This document shows positions 1 to 5,182 of a DNA stretch of 8,617 nt, one piece after another. Origin of the DNA: Peptococcaceae bacterium (GTDB lineage Bacteria; Bacillota; Peptococcia; DRI-13; UBA5745); contig JAISDM010000278.1 of assembly GCA_031264885.1 (NCBI GenBank), forward strand, positions 1-8,617, in the 5' to 3' direction. Below the pieces are notes generated by a model. That model was given only the letters and a program-made list of their open reading frames with translations, did no database searches and had not been told where the DNA came from. Position 1 is the stretch's first letter, and each line of letters opens with the position of its first letter. The position numbers were made by a program, and so were the translations under genes.

Positions 1-471
1 ACGGTGGAAGCCTGGGGCGGCGCCGCCACCACCATCGGCCTGGCCGACCTGGCCGACGCGTTCAGCAAGAAAACAGTGCAGGGCACCGCTACCGGCCTGA
101 ACATCATCGTCCCGTTCAAGATTTACGAAGTGACGAAATACCTCACCCTGACGTCCATCTCCGAGGGCTTCGCGGCGCTCATCATGAACGGCGACACATG
201 GGAGTCCCTGAACGCCGACGAGCAGGCGCTCATCGCGGAGGCCGGCAAGGTTTTCGTCCAAAAGGCGTATGACATTGCCATCGCGAATACCGACGTTTAT
301 GTGGGAACCATTGAGGACGACGGCCTGAACGAGGTCTACGAACTCACCGCGGCGGAGCAGCAGGACTTCATCAACGTCGCTTACAGCCTCTTCCCGCAAA
401 TGGAGTCCGAAGTCGGCGATAAAGGGCAGCAGCTCAGAGACCTGCTCAAGCAGAGCAACGGCATCGACTGA
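1..471 (+). CDS. TRAP transporter solute-binding protein, DctP family (3' part)
   Basis: This is the C-terminal 156 residues of a TRAP-type periplasmic/extracytoplasmic binding protein, which captures a carboxylate-type ligand and delivers it to a DctQ/DctM membrane pair. The frame is open from base 1, so the true start lies to the left; the GTG at 4-6 is an internal valine. The segment 'FKIYEVTKYLTLT' at about residues 39-51 is typical of the DctP C-lobe, followed by the usual 'W-x-S-L-x-x-x-E-Q-A-L-I-x-E-A' helix (WESLNADEQALIAEAGK, about 75-91) and a helical tail. No dctQ or dctM follows: the gene ends at TGA 469-471 and meets a strong terminator about 70 bp on. It is therefore last in its operon or the transporter genes lie upstream. 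Family assignment is firm; the substrate cannot be read from this fragment. Confidence 0.88.
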   Translation, partial: TVEAWGGAATTIGLADLADAFSKKTVQGTATGLNIIVPFKIYEVTKYLTLTSISEGFAALIMNGDTWESLNADEQALIAEAGKVFVQKAYDIAIANTDVYVGTIEDDGLNEVYELTAAEQQDFINVAYSLFPQMESEVGDKGQQLRDLLKQSNGID

Positions 472-477
472 GAATCG

Positions 478-517
478 GATGAGTCACAGGCGCGGCGATT
501 CCGCGGCGCCTCATCGA
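478..517. repeat. Imperfect GC-rich hairpin after the TRAP gene
   Basis: Seven bases past the stop codon an imperfect fold can form: outer gatg/catc, then aggcgc/gcgcct, with an alternative inner cgcgg/ccgcg pairing. There is no T-tract, so it is not a convincing terminator. It may protect the mRNA 3' end or be a degraded palindromic repeat. Confidence 0.35.
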
Positions 518-543
518 AAACGGTACAGACCGGGTATAACCTG

Positions 544-602
544 TATACAAAAGAAGTCCCGCAAGGCCCACCTTTCAAGCCTTGCGGGACTTCTTTTGTA
601 TA
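544..602. terminator. Bidirectional intrinsic terminator, 24-bp perfect stem
   Basis: Bases 544-567 are the exact reverse complement of 579-602, with an 11-nt loop. The GC-rich core (gtcccgcaaggc) is flanked by an A-rich arm on the left and 'ttcttttgtata' on the right, so both strands get a U-rich tail. On the plus strand it closes the TRAP gene. There is no minus-strand gene just to its right that obviously needs it. Confidence 0.85.
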
Positions 603-620
603 TGCCGTCTCTACGATACC

Positions 621-731
621 GTGAACGATGGTCCGTAGGGGGCGGCATCTTTTCCCGAGCTGCAATTTGACGAACGGTCGCGTGAACGATGCGTCCGTAG
701 GGGCGGCATCCTGCCGCCCGTCCTTGCTAGA
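621..731. repeat. Two direct copies of the 'gtgaacgatg..ccgtaggggcggcat' palindromic repeat
   Basis: Two direct copies start at about 621 and 682. The second is well preserved: 'gtgaacgatgcgtccgtagg' followed by a gggcggc/gccgccc hairpin (701-707 with 713-719). The first has lost the right arm of its hairpin. The same unit recurs at 6295-6551 beside the SDR operon, so this is a dispersed intergenic family (REP-like). No protein is encoded: the open frames crossing it lack ribosome sites and family resemblance. Confidence 0.7.
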
Positions 732-783
732 CGTGAATTGCCAAAGGTCTACTCAGGAGGCCGTTAGGGCGACGTCATATCCT

Positions 784-857
784 GTCATTCCGGGCTTGTC
801 CCGGAATCCAAAAAATGATGAACAAGAGAGTGGATTCCGGCATAAAGCCGGAATGAC
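784..857. repeat. Palindromic 'gtcattccgg' element, copy 1
   Basis: The outer ends pair (gtcattccgg at 784-793 with ccggaatgac at 848-857), and each arm is a small hairpin of its own (ttccggg-cttgt-cccggaa; attccggc-ataaa-gccggaat). A near relative lies at 1328-1411 on the other side of the toxin-antitoxin module. Elements built from 'gtcattcc..ggaatgac' are a common class of dispersed bacterial palindromes; mobility by a host transposase is possible but not shown here. Confidence 0.75.
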
Positions 858-895
858 GGGAGCGAGTAACCATAGGGGGCCCCCTACCCCTGAGT

Positions 896-953
896 TGACA
901 CAATCGCGAACCGCGAATCGCGGGCGAATCGCGGGCCCGTCAAAATTGTGCCA
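896..953. repeat. Inverted repeat enclosing an 11-bp tandem duplication
   Basis: tgacacaat (896-904) pairs with attgtgcca (945-953), 8 of 9 positions. Inside, 'cgaatcgcggg' occurs twice back to back (914-924 and 925-935), preceded by a partial related stretch. Just left of it (873-886) is a perfect 14-base palindrome, tagggggcccccta. The structure sits immediately upstream of the antitoxin RNA promoter. Its role is unknown. Confidence 0.5.
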
Positions 954-960
954 TTGCTTA

Positions 961-989
961 TTGACATTTGGGGTTCTTTTTGATATATT
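961..989 (+). promoter_or_regulatory. Promoter of the antisense RNA
   Basis: A perfect -35 box TTGACA (961-966) is separated by 17 bp from -10 TATATT (984-989). The expected start is about 996. This is the strongest vegetative-sigma promoter visible in the window, as expected for an antitoxin RNA that must exceed its target. Confidence 0.8.
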
Positions 990-995
990 GCAGTC

Positions 996-1090
996 AAGAG
1001 TCCTGTCGTTGGTCCGGCGGCTCTACCTCTGTTAATAGTTAGAGTTCATCGAGGATAAGCCGCCTGCTATGGCGGCTTATCCTCTTTTTT
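996..1090 (+). ncRNA. Antisense antitoxin RNA of a type I toxin-antitoxin module
   Basis: A short transcription unit of about 95 nt runs from the promoter at 961-989 to an intrinsic terminator at 1051-1090, with no credible ORF inside. It converges on the toxin gene, so its 3' part is complementary to the last codons of the toxin and its 5' part to the toxin mRNA 3' untranslated region. This is the geometry of the TxpA/RatA and BsrG/SR4 modules. Weak local stems near the 5' end (agagtc with ggctct; ctct with agag) could present a loop for kissing with the target. Promoter, length, terminator and overlap are all read from the sequence; the regulatory function is inferred from the known module type. 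Confidence 0.75.
1051..1090 (+). terminator. Intrinsic terminator of the antisense RNA
   Basis: A perfect 14-bp stem (1051-1064 with 1071-1084) with a 6-nt loop is followed by six T residues (1085-1090). The hairpin overlaps the final codons and stop of the toxin gene on the other strand, so the toxin mRNA carries the complementary hairpin at its stop codon. Confidence 0.88.
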
Positions 1091-1177
1091 ACGCTGTTTC
1101 CAGCGGTCATAAAGCTTGATAAGTACTTCCACCATGGCCGATAGCGCTAATACTATGTCTATGATGATCTTCAACAT
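1067..1177 (-). CDS. Small hydrophobic type I toxin peptide (TxpA/BsrG/Hol-Tox-like)
   Basis: The 36-residue peptide has a hydrophobic helix (about residues 3-21, MLKIIIDIVLALSAMVEVLI) followed by a strongly charged tail (DRWKQRKKEDKPP). This is the layout of membrane-acting type I toxins of Bacillota, which damage the membrane or envelope when over-produced. A GGAGG site (1180-1184) precedes ATG 1175-1177 by only 2 nt and TTG 1172-1174 by 5 nt, so TTG may be the real start (35 aa). A longer frame running back to 1375 is unlikely because it passes through the palindromic repeat and the promoter. In the mRNA leader ATGTCCT (1207-1213) can pair with AGGATAT (1176-1182), masking part of the ribosome site, a known device in such toxins. 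An antisense RNA covers the 3' end. The exact family is not certain. Confidence 0.75.
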   Translation of the reverse strand: MLKIIIDIVLALSAMVEVLIKLYDRWKQRKKEDKPP

Positions 1178-1226
1178 ATCCTCCGTATCCGGCAGGGCCG
1201 CCCGGCAGGACATCTTGACCAAGTGA

Positions 1227-1255
1227 ATTGTACCACGGATCATAGCAATCATCAA
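1227..1255 (-). promoter_or_regulatory. Promoter of the toxin gene
   Basis: On the minus strand TTGATG (1255-1250) lies 17 bp from TACAAT (1232-1227). The predicted start near 1220 gives a leader of about 35 nt before the GGAGG site, containing the sequence able to mask that site. Confidence 0.7.
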
Positions 1256-1291
1256 CAAAAAAATCCCCCCGTCAACTTCAATTCGTAGTTC

Positions 1292-1314
1292 GTAGTTTGA
1301 CGGGTAGTTTGACG
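1292..1314. repeat. Tandem 11-mer 'gtagtttgacg' x2
   Basis: The 11-mer occurs at 1292-1302 and 1304-1314 (12-bp period), between the toxin promoter and the second palindromic element. A nearby 10-mer caattcgtag (1279-1288) is inverted at 1433-1442, beyond that element, so the element may sit inside an older inverted repeat. Confidence 0.5.
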
Positions 1315-1327
1315 TTACGGCATCGCA

Positions 1328-1411
1328 TCTCGTCATTCCGGGCTTGTCCCGGAATCTAAAAAAGGTGGCAGACACAAGAATGGATTCCGGGACAAACCCG
1401 GAATGACGAGA
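1328..1411. repeat. Palindromic 'gtcattccgg' element, copy 2
   Basis: The arms 1328-1342 and 1397-1411 are exact reverse complements (tctcgtcattccggg). The inner arms to 1356 and from 1383 continue with a single mismatch, giving about 29 bp of pairing around a 26-bp A-rich centre. Each arm also folds on itself (ttccggg/cccggaa). It is related to copy 1 at 784-857 but better preserved. Confidence 0.75.
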
Positions 1412-1463
1412 AACTTTCCAAACCCTTCCAAGCTACGAATTGCAGCCCCGTCACATTAAAGCC

Positions 1464-1492
1464 TTGACAATGACGGAGTTCCATAGTAGCAT
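1464..1492 (+). promoter_or_regulatory. Promoter of a second small RNA
   Basis: TTGACA (1464-1469), a 17-bp spacer and TAGCAT (1487-1492). The predicted start, about 1499, coincides with the first base of an 8-bp stem, which supports this being the 5' end of a structured RNA. Confidence 0.6.
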
Positions 1493-1498
1493 TTTTGT

Positions 1499-1616
1499 CA
1501 AAGAGAGCCGCCGTATTTGAAACGGCGCAGAACATTCGACGCATCTCTTTGAAGGATGCCGTCGTATTTTTGTTTGTCTGTTTGGGCGCGGCTTCCAATA
1601 GAAGCCGCGTTTTTTT
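1499..1616 (+). ncRNA. Candidate structured small RNA or leader of unknown function
   Basis: A unit of about 118 nt runs from a promoter to an intrinsic terminator. caaagaga (1499-1506) pairs with tctctttg (1544-1551), closing over a second stem cgccgt/acggcg (1509-1514 with 1522-1527). An alternative hairpin, cgacgcatc (1537-1545) with gatg-c-cgtcg (1555-1564), uses part of the same strand, so two folds compete. No riboswitch consensus I know (T-box, SAM, preQ1, fluoride, guanidine, glutamine) fits. It could be a stand-alone sRNA, or an attenuating leader of the now truncated ATPase gene that starts at 1670. Minus-strand frames over it lack ribosome sites. Confidence 0.5.
1587..1616 (+). terminator. 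Intrinsic terminator of the second small RNA
   Basis: A 9-bp stem cgcggcttc/gaagccgcg (1587-1595 with 1601-1609), a 5-nt loop and seven T residues (1610-1616). Confidence 0.85.
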
Positions 1617-1669
1617 GTTTGAATTTACTCCCAAAGCCGATGCAAATCATTGAAAGCAGGTGGAATGAA

Positions 1670-1756
1670 ATGACTGAAACATTGATTCCCAGACCGGCAT
1701 ATTTGGACTGGCTCCGTGACTGGCGCCACAAAAACATCATAAATGATCCTGACTGA
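1670..1756 (+). pseudogene. Remnant of the N-terminus of an AAA ATPase (DUF4143-type) gene
   Basis: A ribosome site (aggtgg, 6 nt before ATG 1670) begins a 28-codon frame. Its first 24 residues (LIPRPAYLDWLRDWRHKNII from residue 5) resemble the start of the AAA ATPases that continue '..K-V-x-T-G-x-R-R-C-G-K-S-T'. Here the similarity ends just before the P-loop and the frame closes after NDPD at TGA 1754-1756. The stop lies 15 nt before the next gene's ATG. The likely history is an internal deletion that joined the first codons of an ATPase gene to the intergenic DNA before the editing-protein gene. The similarity is from memory of the family and short, so confidence is moderate. It may still be translated as a leader for the gene behind it. 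Confidence 0.5.
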
Positions 1757-1771
1757 ATTGGAGTGAACGGG

Positions 1772-2274
1772 ATGAGCAAAGAACGCCGGGAGAAAGTTTA
1801 CGCGCTGCTTGACGGCTTAGGCATTGAATACGGAAAGGTTGACCATCCTCCGATGTTCACACAGGCGGACAATGAGGTTCACCGTGTCAACATCGGAGCG
1901 GTTATCTTCAAGAATCTGTTTCTGCGGAACAAGGACAAGAGCCGGTATTACCTTCTATCGCTGCCGCTTACGAAGCGGGCCGACTTGATGGCGGCAGCGC
2001 GATTGCTGGGAGAATCCCGCCTCAGCTTCGGCGATGAGAGCGCCCTTCAGGCAAAACTCAATATACAAAGCGGTTCGGTGTCCTTTTTGAACGCCATAGA
2101 CGCGCCGGATACAGACGTGGTGTTTTTGATTGACAATTCGGTGTACGATCATGAGCGTATCGGCGTACACCGAACGACAACACCGCGACGGTGATCTTCA
2201 AGCCGGAGGATATACCGAAGATACTCGGCGCTTGCGGCGCGGAATACCGATTCCTGGATTTGAGCGGTGAGTGA
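1772..2274 (+). pseudogene. Prolyl-tRNA editing (YbaK/PrdX-type) protein, frameshifted
   Basis: The protein family is the free-standing YbaK/ProRS-associated editing domain that hydrolyses mischarged tRNA(Pro). Seen in order: HPPMFT (residues 25-30), the KNLFLRNKDK strand (47-56), SLPLTKRADL, LSFGDE and GSVSF. The start chosen is ATG 1772, 8 nt after GGAG 1760-1763; the in-frame GTG at 1763 overlaps that site. After IGVH the frame reads RTTTPRR and stops at 2192-2194. Adding one base at 2171-2172 restores HPNDNTATVIFKPEDIP and a normal end at TGA 2272-2274, giving about 167 residues, the usual length. So one base is missing in a conserved motif, and the 140-residue product lacks the last strands of the fold. 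It is either a recent pseudogene or a sequencing/assembly error. The methyltransferase converges on it 38 bp away with no terminator visible between them. Confidence 0.85.
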
Positions 2275-2312
2275 AACGTTGCCGCAATAAATTTACGCCA
2301 AGACGATTTTAC

Positions 2313-3098
2313 TCACATTGGTTTTTTCCCTATATACAATCCATGCAAGCTGTATCCTAACAAAGTTTCATCCTCACAAGTTGAATAGTGATATTGCAGC
2401 CAGCGGTCAAAGTCCGGTGGATTCATACTGTTAATCAATTCCGCGATAATGTGGGCAATGCCGTCTGTGCCGACCATGTATTGTTTTTCGAGATCGGCGC
2501 TCTCCATTAAGGAGATTATTTCGGCAGGCGTTGAGCGATAAAAAACCAATCCGCCGTTTTCCGCGTCAAATATGCCGCTTTCAATACAATCAAGCGCGGC
2601 GTCATATTTCTCCATTCCTTTGTGAGACAGCGCCGAAACAAGCTGCGCGTGGCGGCTTACATATGCGGCGGCAAATAACCCATCCGGTTTGAGTACCCGT
2701 AAACATTCGTCCACGGCGCGCTTTCTGTCTTCGGCTGTGAAAAGATGATACAAAGCGCCCATGCAAAGAACCGCGTCAAACGAAACATCCTCAATGCCGG
2801 ACATATCCAAAATATTGCAAACTTTTGCGTCGCGCAATAAATCTTCGGAAGAATCGCGTTTGCGTATTTGCGCAATATGCTCCGGCATGAGGTCACAAGC
2901 GGTCACGCTATGACCTTGCTGCGCCAGCGCAAATGAGTAGATACCCGTCCCGGCGCAGGCGTCCAGAATGCGACTGCTCGGCGGAATGGCTTTTTCGAGA
3001 TATCGCATGGATGTTAAAAACTCTATGCGGTGAAAATTATCCCGTTTCAGCCTGTTTTCTTCGGAGTAACCGGTATAATAGTTCTTTACGGCGTCCAT
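2313..3098 (-). CDS. Class I SAM-dependent methyltransferase
   Basis: A 261-residue soluble methyltransferase with a Rossmann-like fold. Motif I, ILDACAGTG (residues 44-52), binds S-adenosylmethionine. The acidic end of strand 2 is ACDLMPEHI, motif II/III is DVSFDAVLCMGALYHL, and post-motif III is LRVLKPDGLF. ATG 3098 is chosen because GGGGGAG (3105-3111) lies 6 nt upstream; the adjacent ATG 3101 (3 nt spacing) is possible. A longer frame back to 3236 lacks a ribosome site and does not look like family sequence. The methyl acceptor is unknown; the family includes small-molecule, ubiquinone-type and antibiotic-modifying enzymes. A 21-codon upstream ORF ends over its start codon, suggesting translational coupling. 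Confidence 0.85.
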   Translation of the reverse strand: MDAVKNYYTGYSEENRLKRDNFHRIEFLTSMRYLEKAIPPSSRILDACAGTGIYSFALAQQGHSVTACDLMPEHIAQIRKRDSSEDLLRDAKVCNILDMSGIEDVSFDAVLCMGALYHLFTAEDRKRAVDECLRVLKPDGLFAAAYVSRHAQLVSALSHKGMEKYDAALDCIESGIFDAENGGLVFYRSTPAEIISLMESADLEKQYMVGTDGIAHIIAELINSMNPPDFDRWLQYHYSTCEDETLLGYSLHGLYIGKKPM

Positions 3099-3163
3099 CA
3101 TTGTCTCCCCCTGTGACTCATACGGTCGAATGTACGCTCCAGGCTTCTGCGGATATATTCCAT
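3098..3163 (-). CDS. Arg-rich 21-codon upstream ORF overlapping the methyltransferase start
   Basis: ATG 3161-3163 is preceded by GAGGTGAG (3166-3173), a strong ribosome site. The peptide begins MEYIRRSLERTFDRM and holds six arginines in 21 residues. Its TGA (3100-3098) overlaps the methyltransferase ATG at 3101 as ATGA and abuts the ATG at 3098. It could be a leader peptide controlling the methyltransferase. Alternatively its start resembles N-termini of another AAA/DUF4143 ATPase subfamily ('Y-I-x-R-x-L-E-x-x-F..'), making it a second truncated ATPase remnant. Both readings are inference. Confidence 0.45.
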   Translation of the reverse strand: MEYIRRSLERTFDRMSHRGRQ

Positions 3164-3361
3164 TTCTCACCTCATATATGTTGATTTCAAAGCATGAGGA
3201 CGGTAAAAGCATACCATCCGTCGCCTCGATAAGCAAGATGACAGAAATGTTTTCTCAAGGATACAGAGACAATACAGAGACTAAATTCTCCGAAAACCTT
3301 GAAGGCGTTGGCCGAACATGATAAAATGGAGAATGTAAATAAACGAATGAATCAAATGGTA

Positions 3362-3370
3362 TGGTATACT
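3362..3370 (+). promoter_or_regulatory. Extended -10 promoter of the aldo/keto reductase gene
   Basis: TGG-TATACT (TGn plus a 5/6 -10 box) has no recognisable -35 at the proper distance. The predicted start is near 3377, leaving a leader of about 33 nt. The rest of the 3174-3361 gap shows no clear gene or structure; a minus-strand promoter for the methyltransferase must lie there, but I see only weak candidates. Confidence 0.5.
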
Positions 3371-3409
3371 TTCATTATCAAAAATCGAATGTCGAAAGAG
3401 GATGATGTC

Positions 3410-4261
3410 ATGCAGAATGTCACATTGAACAACGGGGTGGAGATGCCGATTCTCGGCTATGGGGTGTTTCAGGTTCCCGACGCCGGCGAATGCGAGCGCG
3501 GGGTTCGGGACGCCATTGAGACAGGGTACCGTTCCATCGACACCGCTTCTCTGTACATGAATGAGGATGCCGTCGGCCGCGCGGCCGCGGGCAGCGGGGT
3601 CGCCCGTGAGGAGCTTTTTATCACGACGAAACTTTGGATCAACGAGGCGGGCTATGAGAACACGAAGGCCGCGTTTGAACGTTCCCTCCGCAAGCTGGGC
3701 TTGGAGTACCTTGATCTGTATTTGATACATCATCCGATGGGCGACGTGTACGGTTCCTGGCGCGCGATGGAGGAATTGTACCGCGCGGGACGCGTCCGCG
3801 CCATCGGAGTAAGCAATTTTCACCCCGACAGGCTTGTGGATTTGATCGTTCACCATGAGATTCCGCCCGCCGTCAATCAGATTGAGACGCATCCGTTTTT
3901 TCAGCAGATTGAGAACGCGAAAATTTGCGGGGAAAACAATGTGCGGCATGAGGCGTGGGCGCCTTTTGCCGAGGGCAAAAACGGTCTGTTCAAGCATGAA
4001 GCCCTGCTGCCGATTGCGGGGAAGCACGGCAAGACCGTGGCGCAGGTGGTTCTGCGCTGGCTCATTCAGCGCGGCATTGTCGCGATACCCAAGTCCGTAC
4101 ATAAGGAGCGCATTGTGGAGAATTTCAACATATTCGACTTTGAGCTTGACGATGCGGATATGGCAAAAATCCGGACGCTGGATCAAGGCGAAACCCTGTT
4201 TTTCTCCGTCCGCGATCCGGATCTCGTCCGCAGATTCAGCGACATCAAGGTCGCCGATTAA
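3410..4261 (+). CDS. Aldo/keto reductase (AKR5-like, 2,5-diketo-gluconate reductase family)
   Basis: An NAD(P)H-dependent (alpha/beta)8-barrel reductase of 283 residues, normal for the family, acting in the cytoplasm on aldehydes or ketones. The full catalytic tetrad is visible: D44 (GYRSIDTASLY), Y49, K74 (ITTKLW) and H107 (LIHHP). Later signatures are the GVSNF strand (about residue 142), the 'NQIETHPF' strand, and the cofactor-phosphate loop IPKSVHKERIVENF near the C-terminus. ATG 3410 is chosen because it starts the family's usual 'V-x-L-N-N-G-V-x-M-P-x-L-G' strand and has AGAGG 8 nt upstream. It is a single-gene unit between its own promoter and a strong terminator. The physiological substrate is not predictable from sequence. 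Confidence 0.93.
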   Translation: MQNVTLNNGVEMPILGYGVFQVPDAGECERGVRDAIETGYRSIDTASLYMNEDAVGRAAAGSGVAREELFITTKLWINEAGYENTKAAFERSLRKLGLEYLDLYLIHHPMGDVYGSWRAMEELYRAGRVRAIGVSNFHPDRLVDLIVHHEIPPAVNQIETHPFFQQIENAKICGENNVRHEAWAPFAEGKNGLFKHEALLPIAGKHGKTVAQVVLRWLIQRGIVAIPKSVHKERIVENFNIFDFELDDADMAKIRTLDQGETLFFSVRDPDLVRRFSDIKVAD

Positions 4262-4301
4262 CCGAAGGAACCGCGTTCGGGCCGGCGCCGGATTAAAAAA
4301 C

Positions 4302-4361
4302 AAGCGAAGTCAATACAGAAGCGGCGCTGTACTGCGCCGCTTCTGTATTGACTTCGCTTTT
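4302..4361. terminator. Bidirectional intrinsic terminator, 26-bp perfect stem
   Basis: Bases 4302-4327 are the exact reverse complement of 4334-4359, with a 6-nt loop. Plus-strand transcripts end in 'cgctttt'; minus-strand transcripts end in 'cgcttgttttttaa' (from 4295-4305). It separates the convergent aldo/keto reductase and ABC exporter units. Confidence 0.88.
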
Positions 4362-4394
4362 AGAACGATTGCCGGCGGAAGAACGCCGCCTCTG

Positions 4395-5174
4395 CTACCG
4401 TGATTCGTACAGCGCGCAGATGTCTTCCGTGTCTCCATAGGCGGCGACCCGGCCTTTCTCCATGAGCAGCGCCCGGGAACACATGGATTTGACCGTTTCA
4501 ATGCTGTGAGAAACCAGCAGGACGGTGGTGCCGTTTTGGATCATGTTTCGGATGCGGTCTTCACACCTTGCCTGAAATTTGAAATCCCCCACGCCCAATA
4601 TTTCATCCGCGATGAGAATATCCGGCTGCACGCTGGTGGCGATGGCAAATCCCAGACGGCCCACCATACCGGAGGAGAAATTTTTCAGCGGGACGTTTTC
4701 AAACTCCCAAAGGTCGGCGAAATCCATGATCTCCTGGTATCGCTCCAGCATATATTTGGAGGAATGACCCAGCATGGCGCCGTTCATAAATACGTTTTCG
4801 CGGGCGGTGAACTCGAGGTCGAATCCGGCGCCCAGCTCAATCAAGGGCGCCACGGCGCCTTCGATCAAGACCCGGCCACGGGTCGGCTTGTACACCCCCG
4901 CGATGACCTTCAGCAGAGTGGATTTCCCCGCGCCGTTCAGCCCCAAAATACCGAATACTTCCCCTTGAAGCACCTCAAAGGACACGTCGCTCAGCGCCCA
5001 AAATTCGGTAAAGAACAGCTGCCGCCGCAAGAATTTAATCACATACTCCTTGAGACTGTCGATTCGTTCCTTATTCAAATTAAACAGCATGGATACGTTC
5101 CGCACCTGAATGACGGCGCGTTTCTCCTGATTTTCCTGACGTTCCAGATTTTCCTGTTTTTCCGCTGAATTCAT
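4395..5174 (-). CDS. ABC transporter ATPase for polysaccharide/teichoic acid export (TagH/Wzt-type)
   Basis: The 259-residue nucleotide-binding subunit powers export of a lipid-linked glycan. Walker A is GLNGAGKST (78-86, K84), the segment after it APLIELGAGFDLEFTARENV (109-128) is diagnostic of the TagH/RfbE/Wzt group, the signature is NFSSGM (165-170), Walker B ILIADE (186-191, E191), D-loop GVGD, and switch histidine H223 (LLVSHS). The N-terminus NKERIDSLKEYVIKFLRR also matches this group. There is no C-terminal carbohydrate-binding domain like that of Wzt, so the substrate probably lacks the matching chain-end modification. ATG 5174 has AGGTGAG just upstream, overlapping the permease stop codon (8 bp between stop and start), so the two are translationally coupled. 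An in-frame extension to 5552 lies inside the permease gene and is not used. Confidence 0.93.
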   Translation of the reverse strand: MNSAEKQENLERQENQEKRAVIQVRNVSMLFNLNKERIDSLKEYVIKFLRRQLFFTEFWALSDVSFEVLQGEVFGILGLNGAGKSTLLKVIAGVYKPTRGRVLIEGAVAPLIELGAGFDLEFTARENVFMNGAMLGHSSKYMLERYQEIMDFADLWEFENVPLKNFSSGMVGRLGFAIATSVQPDILIADEILGVGDFKFQARCEDRIRNMIQNGTTVLLVSHSIETVKSMCSRALLMEKGRVAAYGDTEDICALYESR

Positions 5175-5182
5175 AGTCTCAC

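Noticed and set aside
628..1035. Plus-strand open frame of 135 codons
   Set aside because: It reads through both repeat families and the antisense RNA promoter, with no ribosome site or family resemblance.
1178..1375. A 102-codon minus-strand frame that would extend the toxin peptide upstream to 1375
   Set aside because: It runs through the palindromic element, the tandem repeat and the toxin promoter; it has no ribosome site at its start and no recognisable domain. The GGAGG site marks the short peptide instead.
784..1411. Insertion sequence bounded by the two palindromic elements
   Set aside because: No transposase gene lies between the elements, and no target duplications are visible by eye.
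1499..1616. Known riboswitch or T-box leader
   Set aside because: I looked for T-box, SAM, preQ1, fluoride, guanidine and glutamine-type conserved cores and found none; kept only as an unassigned structured RNA.
1356..1779. Two minus-strand frames of about 92 codons over the second small RNA
   Set aside because: No ribosome sites; they cross the promoter and terminator of the plus-strand RNA and overlap palindromic sequence.
3281..4303. A 340-codon frame antisense to the aldo/keto reductase
   Set aside because: The sense strand has the complete AKR tetrad and family signatures; the antisense frame ends in the terminator and is a codon-usage shadow.
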